Shown: piece by piece, positions 35,969-43,406 of the stretch
Position numbering within the stretch: position 1 is the first letter of the stretch
Layout of the letters: each line of letters begins with the position of its first letter
Assembly: GCF_007279655.1 (NCBI RefSeq)
Contig: NZ_QKWN01000001.1
Location: 682,001-746,000 of the forward strand
Direction: 5' to 3'
DNA from: Robertkochia solimangrovi
GTDB taxonomy: Bacteria > Bacteroidota > Bacteroidia > Flavobacteriales > Flavobacteriaceae
DNA length: 64,000 nt
The notes under the pieces: generated by a model
What the model saw: only the letters and a program-made list of their open reading frames with translations
What the model was told of the DNA's origin: nothing
Database searches by the model: none
Program-made: the position numbers and the translations under genes

Positions 35969-38064
35969 GCAGGCAGTTGAATGTAGCCCTGATCGGGAAC
36001 CCTAATACCGGAAAGACTTCAGTTTTTAACCAGCTTACCGGGCTCAATCAAAAAGTTGGAAATTATCCCGGGATCACGGTGGAAAAGAAAGAGGGAGTAT
36101 GTAAACTTCCCAGAGGTGTGAAAGCCCATATTCTCGACCTCCCCGGAACCTATAGTCTTAACGCAAACTCACTCGATGAGAACGTGGTGATCGAACTGCT
36201 TCTCAATAAAAATGATAAGGATTATCCGGATGTTGCCGTTGTGGTAACTGATGTGGAAAACCTCAAACGTAATCTCCTCCTCTTTACGCAGATCAAAGAC
36301 CTGCGTATCCCGACCATCCTGGTGATCAACATGGCTGACCGTATGAGTCGGCGTGGAATCTCCCTGGATGTTCCCCTTCTGGAAGAGCGATTGAACACGA
36401 AGATCGCTGTAGTGAGTACCCGGAAAAAAACCGGGATCGAAGAATTGAAAAAACTGATACTCGAGTGCCGACAGATCTCTACCGAGCCCTGTGTCGATAT
36501 TTCCTGTATCGATCCGGAATATTTTGCAGACCTGAGGGCTACCTTTCCAAAACAGGAGCTCTATAAACTTTGGCTGGTGATCACACAGGATGTCAACTTT
36601 GTGAATCTCGATCGGAATTTAGTTCCGGATACCGCTGGATTTACAACCCGTTCGAAATCTGACCTGAAACGATTACAACAAAAAGAGACAATATTACGAT
36701 ATCAGTTCATCAACGGGGTGTTGAAAGAAGGTTACCAGGTAGATGTGAATGCTGCCAAAGGTTTCCGTGCCACCCTTGACCGTGTTCTGACGCATAAAGT
36801 CTGGGGGTATTTGATCTTCTTTATGATCATGTTGCTCATTTTCCAGGCGATATACGACTGGAGTAGTTATCCGATGGATTTTATCGATGCGACCTTTGCC
36901 GACCTCGGTGAATGGGTTGGGCAAAATCTTCCACCGGGATCACTGACCGATCTGCTTTCCGAAGGGATTATTCCCGGATTAGGTGGGATTGTCATCTTTA
37001 TTCCGCAGATCGCATTCCTTTTCCTTTTCATCTCAATTTTAGAGGAAACAGGTTATATGAGTCGGGTAGTATTCCTGATGGATCGTGTGATGAGACGCTT
37101 CGGACTCAGTGGAAAAAGTGTGGTGCCTTTGATTTCCGGAACGGCCTGTGCCATTCCTGCCATCATGGCCACGAGAAATATTGAAAACTGGAAAGAGCGT
37201 TTGATCACCATACTGGTAACACCCTTTACCACCTGTTCTGCGCGTTTACCGGTATACCTGATCATTATTGCACTGGTGATACCGAATACCCGTTTTATGG
37301 GAATGAATGTGCAAGGACTCACCCTGATGGGCTTATATTTATTAGGATTTGGGGTGGCGGTGTTTTCAGCCTGGGTACTGAATAAAGTATTACAGATCAA
37401 AAGCAAGACCTTCTTTGTGGTGGAGATGCCGAACTATAAATTACCGCTTGTTAAGAATGTGCTGATCACAGTGGTTGAAAAGACAAAAAGCTTTGTTTTC
37501 GGAGCCGGTAAGATTATTCTTGCCATTTCGATCGTACTTTGGTTCCTGGCCTCTAACGGACCAGGGGATGATTTCGATCGTGCCTCTGAAATAGTAACGG
37601 CTGAGGCTTCAAACACACAAGAACTTCCGGAACATCTTGCTGAAAAGATAGCTTCTTATAAATTACAGCATTCCTATATCGGAATTATGGGAAGAGCTAT
37701 TGAGCCTGTTATTGCACCGCTTGGGTATGATTGGAAGATCGGAATCGCGATCATTAGTTCGTTCGCTGCAAGGGAAGTATTCGTGGGAACGTTGGCGACC
37801 ATTTATAGCGTAGGAAGTGATAAAGAAGAGACGATCAAGAATCGTATGGAGAGTGAGATCAATGCCTCTACTGGAGAAAAATTGTTCACCTTGCCTTCAG
37901 GAGTATCCTTGTTGCTATTCTATGCCTTTGCCATGCAATGTATGAGTACAATTGCTATTGTAAAGCGGGAAACGAATTCCTGGAAATGGCCGATCGGACA
38001 GTTGGTTACTATGACCATCTTTGCCTATGTGGTAGCCCTGATCGCTTATCAGGTTTTAAAATAA
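35965..38064 (+). CDS. feoB: FeoB ferrous iron transporter
   Basis: 699 residues. The N-terminal G domain has G1 GNPNTGKTS, G3 DLPGTYSL and G4 VINMADR (the usual NKxD replaced by NMAD, as in FeoB). Then come the helical domain, the first gate repeat with VPLISGTACAIPAIMATRNI (conserved Cys) and a second gate repeat near SSFAAREVFVGTLATIYSVG. About eight or more membrane helices follow. It imports Fe2+ driven by or gated by GTP. It is translationally coupled to feoA by a 4-nt overlap and followed by the FeoB-associated peptide. Confidence 0.97.
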   Translation: MSRQLNVALIGNPNTGKTSVFNQLTGLNQKVGNYPGITVEKKEGVCKLPRGVKAHILDLPGTYSLNANSLDENVVIELLLNKNDKDYPDVAVVVTDVENLKRNLLLFTQIKDLRIPTILVINMADRMSRRGISLDVPLLEERLNTKIAVVSTRKKTGIEELKKLILECRQISTEPCVDISCIDPEYFADLRATFPKQELYKLWLVITQDVNFVNLDRNLVPDTAGFTTRSKSDLKRLQQKETILRYQFINGVLKEGYQVDVNAAKGFRATLDRVLTHKVWGYLIFFMIMLLIFQAIYDWSSYPMDFIDATFADLGEWVGQNLPPGSLTDLLSEGIIPGLGGIVIFIPQIAFLFLFISILEETGYMSRVVFLMDRVMRRFGLSGKSVVPLISGTACAIPAIMATRNIENWKERLITILVTPFTTCSARLPVYLIIIALVIPNTRFMGMNVQGLTLMGLYLLGFGVAVFSAWVLNKVLQIKSKTFFVVEMPNYKLPLVKNVLITVVEKTKSFVFGAGKIILAISIVLWFLASNGPGDDFDRASEIVTAEASNTQELPEHLAEKIASYKLQHSYIGIMGRAIEPVIAPLGYDWKIGIAIISSFAAREVFVGTLATIYSVGSDKEETIKNRMESEINASTGEKLFTLPSGVSLLLFYAFAMQCMSTIAIVKRETNSWKWPIGQLVTMTIFAYVVALIAYQVLK

Positions 38065-38139
38065 CAACACGTCAATTAACCTTTTCATAGGAATTGTTCT
38101 TTGATTAATTGATTAACTTTGAAAAAGGATTGGAATATA

Positions 38140-38292
38140 ATGGTACAGGAAATAATAACATATCTGATTTTGATCGTCGCAGTGGGTTATCTCGTAAATA
38201 AATTTTTGATTCCTGCTTCCGTATTTTCTTTTGGAAAATCTAAAAAATCTGCTTCAGGAGCCTGCGGTAAATCCGGTTGCGATTGCAGGTAA
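38140..38292 (+). CDS. FeoB-associated Cys-rich membrane protein (50 aa)
   Basis: ATG at 38140, 50 codons. One membrane helix (IITYLILIVAVGYLVNKFLI) is followed by a basic linker and a Cys-rich tail, GACGKSGCDCR, the hallmark of the small proteins that follow feoB in many Bacteroidetes. It is thought to assist FeoB assembly or function, and the Cys cluster may bind iron. It is too short for most automatic calls. Its end overlaps the longest possible frame of the next gene, which supports the later start of that gene. Confidence 0.88.
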   Translation: MVQEIITYLILIVAVGYLVNKFLIPASVFSFGKSKKSASGACGKSGCDCR

Positions 38293-38302
38293 TTCCCTTT
38301 CT

Positions 38303-38815
38303 ATGTCGAAAAGAGCGCTGAAAAAATACCTGGATTCCCTTAATGAAGAACAGTTAAAAGAGCAGTTATTGCACTTATATACTTCCTTCAGGGATGTCAA
38401 GGTATATTATGATTTCGCTTTTAATCCGAATGAAGATAAACTCATCGCAGAATGCAAGGAGAAGATCGCCAATGAATACTTTCCGGTAAAACGGAAAAAG
38501 GCGAGAGCCAGACGTTCTGTGGCACAGAAATATATCAAACATTTCTTAAGTCTTGGTGTAGAGCCGATGTTGATCGCTGATGTAATGTGGTTTAATATCG
38601 AGATCACTCAAACCTATAACCGGGAAAAAAAACTGAATCAGGAAGCTTTCTACAAGAGTGTAGTGCGTTCCTTTGATGAGGCGGTCAAGTATGTATTGGT
38701 GCATGGACTCCTCGATCAGTTTAAGAAACGTATCCTCGATGTCTATGAAGAAGCAAAAGAGCAACAATGGATGTTCATGTATAGTATGGAGCGTACCCTC
38801 GATTTACTTGATTAA
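38303..38815 (+). CDS. DUF6155 family protein
   Basis: The frame is open from 38231, but this would overlap the FeoB-associated gene; Met25 (ATG at 38303, MSKRALKKYLDSLNEEQLKE) is the family's usual start and gives 170 residues. Diagnostic stretches are VKVYYDFAFNPNEDKL, PVKRKKARARRSVAQKYIKH and GVEPMLIADVMWFNIEITQ. It is cytoplasmic, mostly helical, and has no known function. It is 10 nt after the Cys-rich peptide, so it is probably part of the feo operon transcript, though the family is not restricted to iron loci. Confidence 0.87.
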   Translation: MSKRALKKYLDSLNEEQLKEQLLHLYTSFRDVKVYYDFAFNPNEDKLIAECKEKIANEYFPVKRKKARARRSVAQKYIKHFLSLGVEPMLIADVMWFNIEITQTYNREKKLNQEAFYKSVVRSFDEAVKYVLVHGLLDQFKKRILDVYEEAKEQQWMFMYSMERTLDLLD

Positions 38816-38859
38816 TCTTATATTTACTTCACTAACCAATTGATCAAATACTTTAGTTT

Positions 38860-39309
38860 ATGAAAAGTAAGCTCTTTTCCCTTGTATTGCTGTTCCTAAC
38901 TATCGGTCTTTCCGCCCAGCAAACCCTTGTGGAATCTGATAAGAATGCGGTGCTCGAAGTTCTCCAACTTCAGGAAGATGCCTGGAATAAAGGGGATATC
39001 ACCGAATTTATGGAGGGTTACTGGAAATCCGACAGCCTCGCCTTTGTAGGTTCCGGCGGACCTGTTTTCGGGTGGAAGGCGACCAAGGATCGTTATTTTA
39101 AGTCGTATCCGAATACCACCGCGATGGGCAAACTTTCCTTTACGGTCAATCGAATTCAACAAGTGAGTCCGGTAGTTATTCAACTGATCGGTGAATTCCA
39201 TTTGACACGAACAATAGGAGATCTTAGCGGTTATTTCACACTGATCTGGAGAAAGTTCGGCGACCAATGGGTGATCATTAGCGATCATACCTCTTCCGCT
39301 GATAAATAA
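38860..39309 (+). CDS. Secreted NTF2-like (DUF4440/SnoaL-like) protein
   Basis: 149 residues with signal MKSKLFSLVLLFLTIGLSAQ. The NTF2-like body has QEDAWNKGDITEFMEGYWKS (the typical 'AWNxGD' opening), FGWKATKDRYFKSYPN and FTLIWRKFGDQWVIISDHTS. Exported DUF4440 proteins are common in Bacteroidetes and have no general assigned activity. It lies 63 nt before the TsdA-like gene in the same direction; whether they cooperate cannot be told. Confidence 0.85.
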   Translation: MKSKLFSLVLLFLTIGLSAQQTLVESDKNAVLEVLQLQEDAWNKGDITEFMEGYWKSDSLAFVGSGGPVFGWKATKDRYFKSYPNTTAMGKLSFTVNRIQQVSPVVIQLIGEFHLTRTIGDLSGYFTLIWRKFGDQWVIISDHTSSADK

Positions 39310-39372
39310 GATTTTTAATTCTCTTAAATATTTGTATTTTAGATAAATAGTGCGGCACTTCAACTGGCACTA

Positions 39373-40452
39373 ATGTTTCCCTCTTGCCCCGAAAATAATA
39401 GCGCGCAGCATATGGGAAAAAAGAAATTACGAAAACAATTCAGGGATCTCAGAGGTCTTATCAAACGGTATTGCTGCTTTCTGGCAATAGCGGTGGTAAT
39501 CCTGCTGGTCATTTATTATGAGTTGTTTCCAAGGTTTGGAATGGGTATAGCCTCGGAGTATTCTGATCCGTTGAATATATACCGGGATATTGCAATGCTC
39601 GACAGTACGGCGGAAAATGAGATGATCTTATATGGGTATGACCTTTTTCAAAAGACCCCTGCCTATATCGGTAAGAGGAGTAGAGATACCCTAATGCATT
39701 TCGCCGGGAATACCTTGTCTTGTGGAAATTGTCATTTGTTTGCTGGTACCAAACCTTACGCTGCACCCATGATCGGTGTTTTGGATCGCTATCCTCAGTA
39801 TCGTGGTCGTGAAGATCAGATCGGAACGATAGAAGATCGTATCAATGGATGTATGGAACGAAGTATGAATGGCAGGCTCATGGAGAAGGGGTCAAGGGAA
39901 ATGCTGGCTTTTGTTGCCTATTTTCGCTGGCTGGATAAATATAAGATCGATGGTGAGCCTCCCGAAGGAACCGGATACCTGAATGTGCAATTGCCGGAAA
40001 GAGCCGTTGATACCGTTAAAGGAAAGGAGCTTTTTGACAGGCATTGTTCTGTATGTCATCAGCCTGATGGCAGTGGGGTCGTTAAAAAAGATAGTACCGG
40101 ATTTCTGTATCCACCCTTGTGGGGTGTGGATACGTATAATAATGGGGCCGGGATGACCCGGGTGATCACTGCTGCCGAATTCATCAAAGCGAATATGCCC
40201 TTTGGGACATCCTATAATGCTCCTTATCTGACAGATGAAGAATGCTATGATGTGGCCGGGTATATAAATGTGCAACTACGTCCCGTTAAAACGAATCTTG
40301 AAGCAGACTTTCCTGATTTGAAGAAGAAGCCTGTATCAACACCTTATCCACCGTTTGCAGATCCATTTGATGTGACCCAGCATCAATTAGGACCCTTTCA
40401 ACCCATCATGGAATATTATCAGAAGGAATATGGAATGAAAAAATCTAAATGA
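39373..40452 (+). CDS. tsdA: TsdA-like diheme cytochrome c (thiosulfate dehydrogenase/tetrathionate reductase)
   Basis: 359 residues from ATG 39373; Met14 (39412, MGKKKLRKQF) is an alternative start. One N-terminal membrane anchor (CCFLAIAVVILLVIYY) holds a periplasmic diheme domain. Heme 1: C117-G-N-C120-H121 (LSCGNCHLFAG). The segment TIEDRINGCMERSMNGR carries Cys160, matching the unusual Cys heme ligand of TsdA. Heme 2: C225-S-V-C228-H229, with Met275 in IKANMPFG as likely sixth ligand. Such enzymes interconvert thiosulfate and tetrathionate. Two exported DsrE-family genes follow, consistent with sulfur metabolism. The family and ligands are seen; the direction of the reaction in this organism is inferred. 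Confidence 0.82.
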   Translation: MFPSCPENNSAQHMGKKKLRKQFRDLRGLIKRYCCFLAIAVVILLVIYYELFPRFGMGIASEYSDPLNIYRDIAMLDSTAENEMILYGYDLFQKTPAYIGKRSRDTLMHFAGNTLSCGNCHLFAGTKPYAAPMIGVLDRYPQYRGREDQIGTIEDRINGCMERSMNGRLMEKGSREMLAFVAYFRWLDKYKIDGEPPEGTGYLNVQLPERAVDTVKGKELFDRHCSVCHQPDGSGVVKKDSTGFLYPPLWGVDTYNNGAGMTRVITAAEFIKANMPFGTSYNAPYLTDEECYDVAGYINVQLRPVKTNLEADFPDLKKKPVSTPYPPFADPFDVTQHQLGPFQPIMEYYQKEYGMKKSK

Positions 40453-40602
40453 CTATTTAAAGCACTGAAAAACAGGAAAATATAATTGATTATTTTGTTT
40501 TTTATTCTTACATTTATCTACTTTTCCCTTTGTACTACCCCCTACTTTTCGGAGTCCCCATACCTATTATCAGTTAGTAACAACCTTAACTAAATATAGA
40601 TT

Positions 40603-41292
40603 ATGATGAATTCCGATCAAAACAATTCAAGAAGAAATTTTATGAGTGCCCTGGTGATGGGAGCAGCAGCAGGAAGTTTAAGTATGTTGTCTAATCCGGT
40701 GTATGCGTCGAACTTTGCAAAGTTAGACTCAGATGTTTCTATGTCTGATGTCGATGAATGGTTCAAACAGGTTAAAGGAACGCATCGCGCAGTGTTCGAT
40801 GGTTCCATGCCGCATAAAGGTTTTCCTGTGCTTTGGACCTTTGCGTTCTATGCAACCAATAACGCAAATGGTACACCTGATGAAGATATGACGGCTGTAT
40901 GTGTGTTACGTCATAATGCGATTCCATTTGCCATGGACGACGGACTCTGGTCTCAGTATAAGCTGGGTGAGGCCTTTGAGATTAATGATATGTCTACCGG
41001 TAAGCCTGCTATGCGCAATGTGGTGTATGAGCCAACGGATAGCGATTTTCCGGTGCCTGGGGTAGATGGTATCAAAAAACTTCAGGAGCGTGGAGCTATG
41101 TTCTGTGTATGCGATCTGGCTTTAAAAGTTTATAGTGGTTTTACAGCTGCTAAACTTGGCATGGATGCCGCTAAGGTATACGATGAATGGAAAAGTGGGA
41201 TTCTTCCCGGAATCCAGATAGTACCTTCGGGAGTACTGGCATTGGGAAGAGCTCAGGAGCATAATTGCGGATATATTTTCGCAGGAGAATAA
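40603..41292 (+). CDS. Tat-exported DsrE-family protein
   Basis: 229 residues. The twin-arginine signal NSRRNFMSALVMGAAAGSLS directs folded export. The body resembles the DsrE/DsrF fold: FPVLWTFAFYATNNANG, TAVCVLRHNAIPFAM, then GAMFCVCDLALKVYSGFTA with C168 and C170, and a closing AQEHNCGYIFAGE. DsrE proteins bind or transfer sulfur via Cys, usually in the cytoplasm; periplasmic versions are less studied. It is followed after 11 nt by a second DsrE-like gene and preceded by the TsdA-like cytochrome, so all three may handle thiosulfate sulfur outside the cytoplasm. Confidence 0.75.
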   Translation: MMNSDQNNSRRNFMSALVMGAAAGSLSMLSNPVYASNFAKLDSDVSMSDVDEWFKQVKGTHRAVFDGSMPHKGFPVLWTFAFYATNNANGTPDEDMTAVCVLRHNAIPFAMDDGLWSQYKLGEAFEINDMSTGKPAMRNVVYEPTDSDFPVPGVDGIKKLQERGAMFCVCDLALKVYSGFTAAKLGMDAAKVYDEWKSGILPGIQIVPSGVLALGRAQEHNCGYIFAGE

Positions 41293-41303
41293 ATGTAGAA
41301 AAG

Positions 41304-41720
41304 ATGAAAAAGTATATCAGCCTGTTATTGGGGTTGCTGCTGAGTATCGCGGTCTTTGCACAGGAGAAACCTGTGAAGATCGTGTTTGATGTGACCAGCA
41401 ATAATCCGAAGACTCAGGAATCGGCTATTCGTCATGTAAAGATGATGTCTCAGGCCTATCCTGATTCTCAGTTCGAAGTAGTGATGTATGGGGGGTCAAT
41501 CGATATGGCTCTTGCAGATAAATCAACGGTTTCCAAAGATATTCAGGAGCTGTCAAAATCCAAGAACGTAGCTTTTAAAGTCTGTGAAGGCACGATGAAG
41601 CGTCACAATATTGATGCTACGGCATTGGTGCCTGGAATTTTGACCGTACCAGATGGCATACTGGAATTGGTACAGCGTCAAAGCGAAGGCTGGGGCTATA
41701 TCAAGGAAGGGGGGAACTAA
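41304..41720 (+). CDS. Exported DsrE-family protein
   Basis: The frame opens at 41265; the ATG at 41304 (MKKYISLLLGLLLSIAVFAQ) begins the Sec signal and leaves an 11-nt gap to the previous gene, so it is preferred (138 residues). DsrE-like features are KPVKIVFDVTSNNPKTQESA, SQFEVVMYGGSIDMAL and the Cys motif AFKVCEGTMKRHNI (Cys94), matching the active Cys position of the family, and a closing VPDGILELVQRQSEGWGYIK. It is periplasmic by its signal. The GYI ending is shared with the gene before it, so the two are distant paralogs. Confidence 0.82.
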   Translation: MKKYISLLLGLLLSIAVFAQEKPVKIVFDVTSNNPKTQESAIRHVKMMSQAYPDSQFEVVMYGGSIDMALADKSTVSKDIQELSKSKNVAFKVCEGTMKRHNIDATALVPGILTVPDGILELVQRQSEGWGYIKEGGN

Positions 41721-41855
41721 GTTCTTTTAAAATCAGAATTGCCGCAATAAGATTTCTGTTCTTATGGTTTTATATTCCCGTTTCAGGGGTATTTTTAATT
41801 AATTTGATTTAGCGATCTCTAATTAACCACATGGAAATCTGTTGGGGCAATTTTT

Positions 41856-42680
41856 TTATCCTAATGCCACATCCAATGACATCATTACAATAAATCCACC
41901 CATAAATCCCAGTGTGGCAATATCGGTATATTTATCCTGCTGTGTTTCCGGAATCACCTCTTCAACGACTACAAATATCATTGCGCCTGCTGCAAAGGCA
42001 AGAGCATAGGGTAATACCGGAGTGAAGAAGGTTACGGCAAGGGCACCGATGACTCCTGCAACGGGTTCAACGATCGCTGAAAGCTGTCCATACCAGAAAC
42101 TCTTTCTACGGCTCACTCCTTGTCTTCTTAGAGGCATAGATACGGCGATACCCTCCGGGAAGTTCTGAATTCCGATCCCTATCGCCAGAATTACAGCTCC
42201 CGCAATAGATGCTTCCGGAATGCCGGCAGCAACCCCTCCGAACAATACTCCTACGGCAAGTCCTTCAGGAATATTGTGCAGTGTAATCGCTAGTACCAGT
42301 AAGGTTGTTCGGTGAAGTTTGGTGTCCACACCTTCGCTTTCACTGGGTTTAAAGTTGATATGTAAATGCGGCAGATATTTGTCGAGTCCGAACAGGAATA
42401 AAGCGCCCAGCCCGAACCCGACCGCAGCCGGTAATACCTTGGCAAATCCTTCTCCCGAACTCATTTCAATAGCTGGTGCAAGTAAACTCCAGAAACTGGC
42501 AGCTACCATTACCCCTCCGGTAAATCCGAGCATTCCGTCCAGGACACTTCTTTTCATATTCTTAAAAAAGAAAACTACAGAAGCTCCGAGTGCGGTGAGA
42601 AACCAGGTGAAGGTAGTAGCGATTAGAGCACCCCATACCGGGTCGATACTTTCAAAAAATTGAAGTATATATTCAAACAT
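41856..42680 (-). CDS. ZIP-family metal transporter (ZupT-like)
   Basis: 274 residues and about eight membrane helices. The metal-site motifs are ALTLHNIPEGLAVGVLFGG in helix 4 and GIQNFPEGIAVSMPLRRQG in helix 5. LGFTGGVMVAASFWSLLAPA and the C-terminal EEVIPETQQDKYTDIATLGF are typical of the ZupT/GufA branch. It moves divalent cations (Zn, Mn, Fe) into the cytoplasm. The start lies 1 nt after the stop of the restored MntR-like frame, so transporter and regulator form one operon, and the substrate is probably Mn2+ or Fe2+, by inference. Confidence 0.9.
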   Translation of the reverse strand: MFEYILQFFESIDPVWGALIATTFTWFLTALGASVVFFFKNMKRSVLDGMLGFTGGVMVAASFWSLLAPAIEMSSGEGFAKVLPAAVGFGLGALFLFGLDKYLPHLHINFKPSESEGVDTKLHRTTLLVLAITLHNIPEGLAVGVLFGGVAAGIPEASIAGAVILAIGIGIQNFPEGIAVSMPLRRQGVSRRKSFWYGQLSAIVEPVAGVIGALAVTFFTPVLPYALAFAAGAMIFVVVEEVIPETQQDKYTDIATLGFMGGFIVMMSLDVALG

Positions 42681-42681
42681 A

Positions 42682-43333
42682 TCAGTTTATTTTAATGTAA
42701 ATGTTGTTGGCGGTTAATGAGGAAATATGAGTCTCAATGCCATTGACCGTAATCAGCATGGAGTTGTCAAAAGGTTCCTTATGCAATACCTTTACTTTAT
42801 CTCCTAAAGAGATATTCAGTTTATCGAGATATTGCAGAAATTCTGAAGTTGAGTTTTTTCACTCCTACTACAATACCCATACTTTCTTTGACTGCAGATG
42901 CGATCAAAACTTTATCCATCGAATGAATATTTCCATCCTTATCCGGTATAGGGTCACCATGCGGATCAAAACGGGGATGGTCAAGAAACGTATCCAGTTT
43001 TTCGATGAGCGACAGACTTTTGATATGTTCCAGTTCTTCGGCGATGTCATGAACCTGATCCCAGGAAAAATGCAGTTTTTCCACAAGGAATACCTCCCAT
43101 AGACGATGTTTACGAACGATCATGGCCGCCTGTTTTCTTCCGGTTTCAGTCAATCGTACTCCCTGATACTTCTTATAATTTACCAGATCCTTTTCCGAAA
43201 GTTTTTTTAGCATGTCGGTAACAGAGGATGCTTTGGTGTCCATTTTACCGGCTATAGCATTGGTCGAAACCTGTTTCTGATCCCGTGATAGATGATAGAT
43301 GGCTTTGAGGTAGTCTTCTTCAGATAAGGTCAT
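42682..43333 (-). pseudogene. MntR/DtxR-type metal-dependent regulator, frameshifted before its C-terminal domain
   Basis: The intact frame (43333 down to 42821, 170 aa) has the winged HTH (1-60; SEEDYLKAIYHLSRDQKQVS, SSVTDMLKKLSEKDLV) and the metal-binding/dimer domain (EVFLVEKLHFSWDQVHDIAE, HPRFDPHGDPIPDKDG). After KESMGIVVGVKK it ends in an unrelated tail. A +1 shift at an A6 run (T6 on the plus strand, 42854-42859) restores NSTSEFLQYLDKLNISLGDK and on to the stop at 42682-42684, the FeoA/SH3-like C-terminal domain. One A too many therefore splits the gene: a real mutation, a sequencing error or a recoding site. The restored stop is 1 nt before the ZIP start. Confidence 0.82.
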
Positions 43334-43346
43334 GTTCTCAGTTTTG

Positions 43347-43398
43347 ACAAAAATACATTTTTATTTGCAAAAACAAATTTTTAGCTTTGTCTAAAAAT
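43347..43398. promoter_or_regulatory. Divergent promoter with candidate metal-regulator operator
   Basis: ATTTTTAG-N6-CTAAAAAT (43377-43398) is a perfect inverted repeat resembling DtxR/MntR boxes. It overlaps TAGCTTTG (43382-43389), a -7 element for the TonB receptor. It also abuts the -33 TTTG (43374-43377 on the minus strand) of the regulator gene, whose -7 TATTTTTG is at 43348-43355 with an 18-nt spacer. The position implies that the regulator represses both itself and the receptor. Confidence 0.65.
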
Positions 43399-43406
43399 AT
43401 ATTTTA

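Noticed and set aside
42854-42860. Programmed -1 frameshift at AAAAAAC in the MntR-like gene
   Set aside because: The zero frame reads AAA AAA CTC, so the heptamer is out of register, and the restored frame needs +1 rather than -1.
42737-43102. 121-codon plus-strand ORF opposite the MntR-like gene
   Set aside because: Antisense of the conserved metal-binding domain; no family features of its own.
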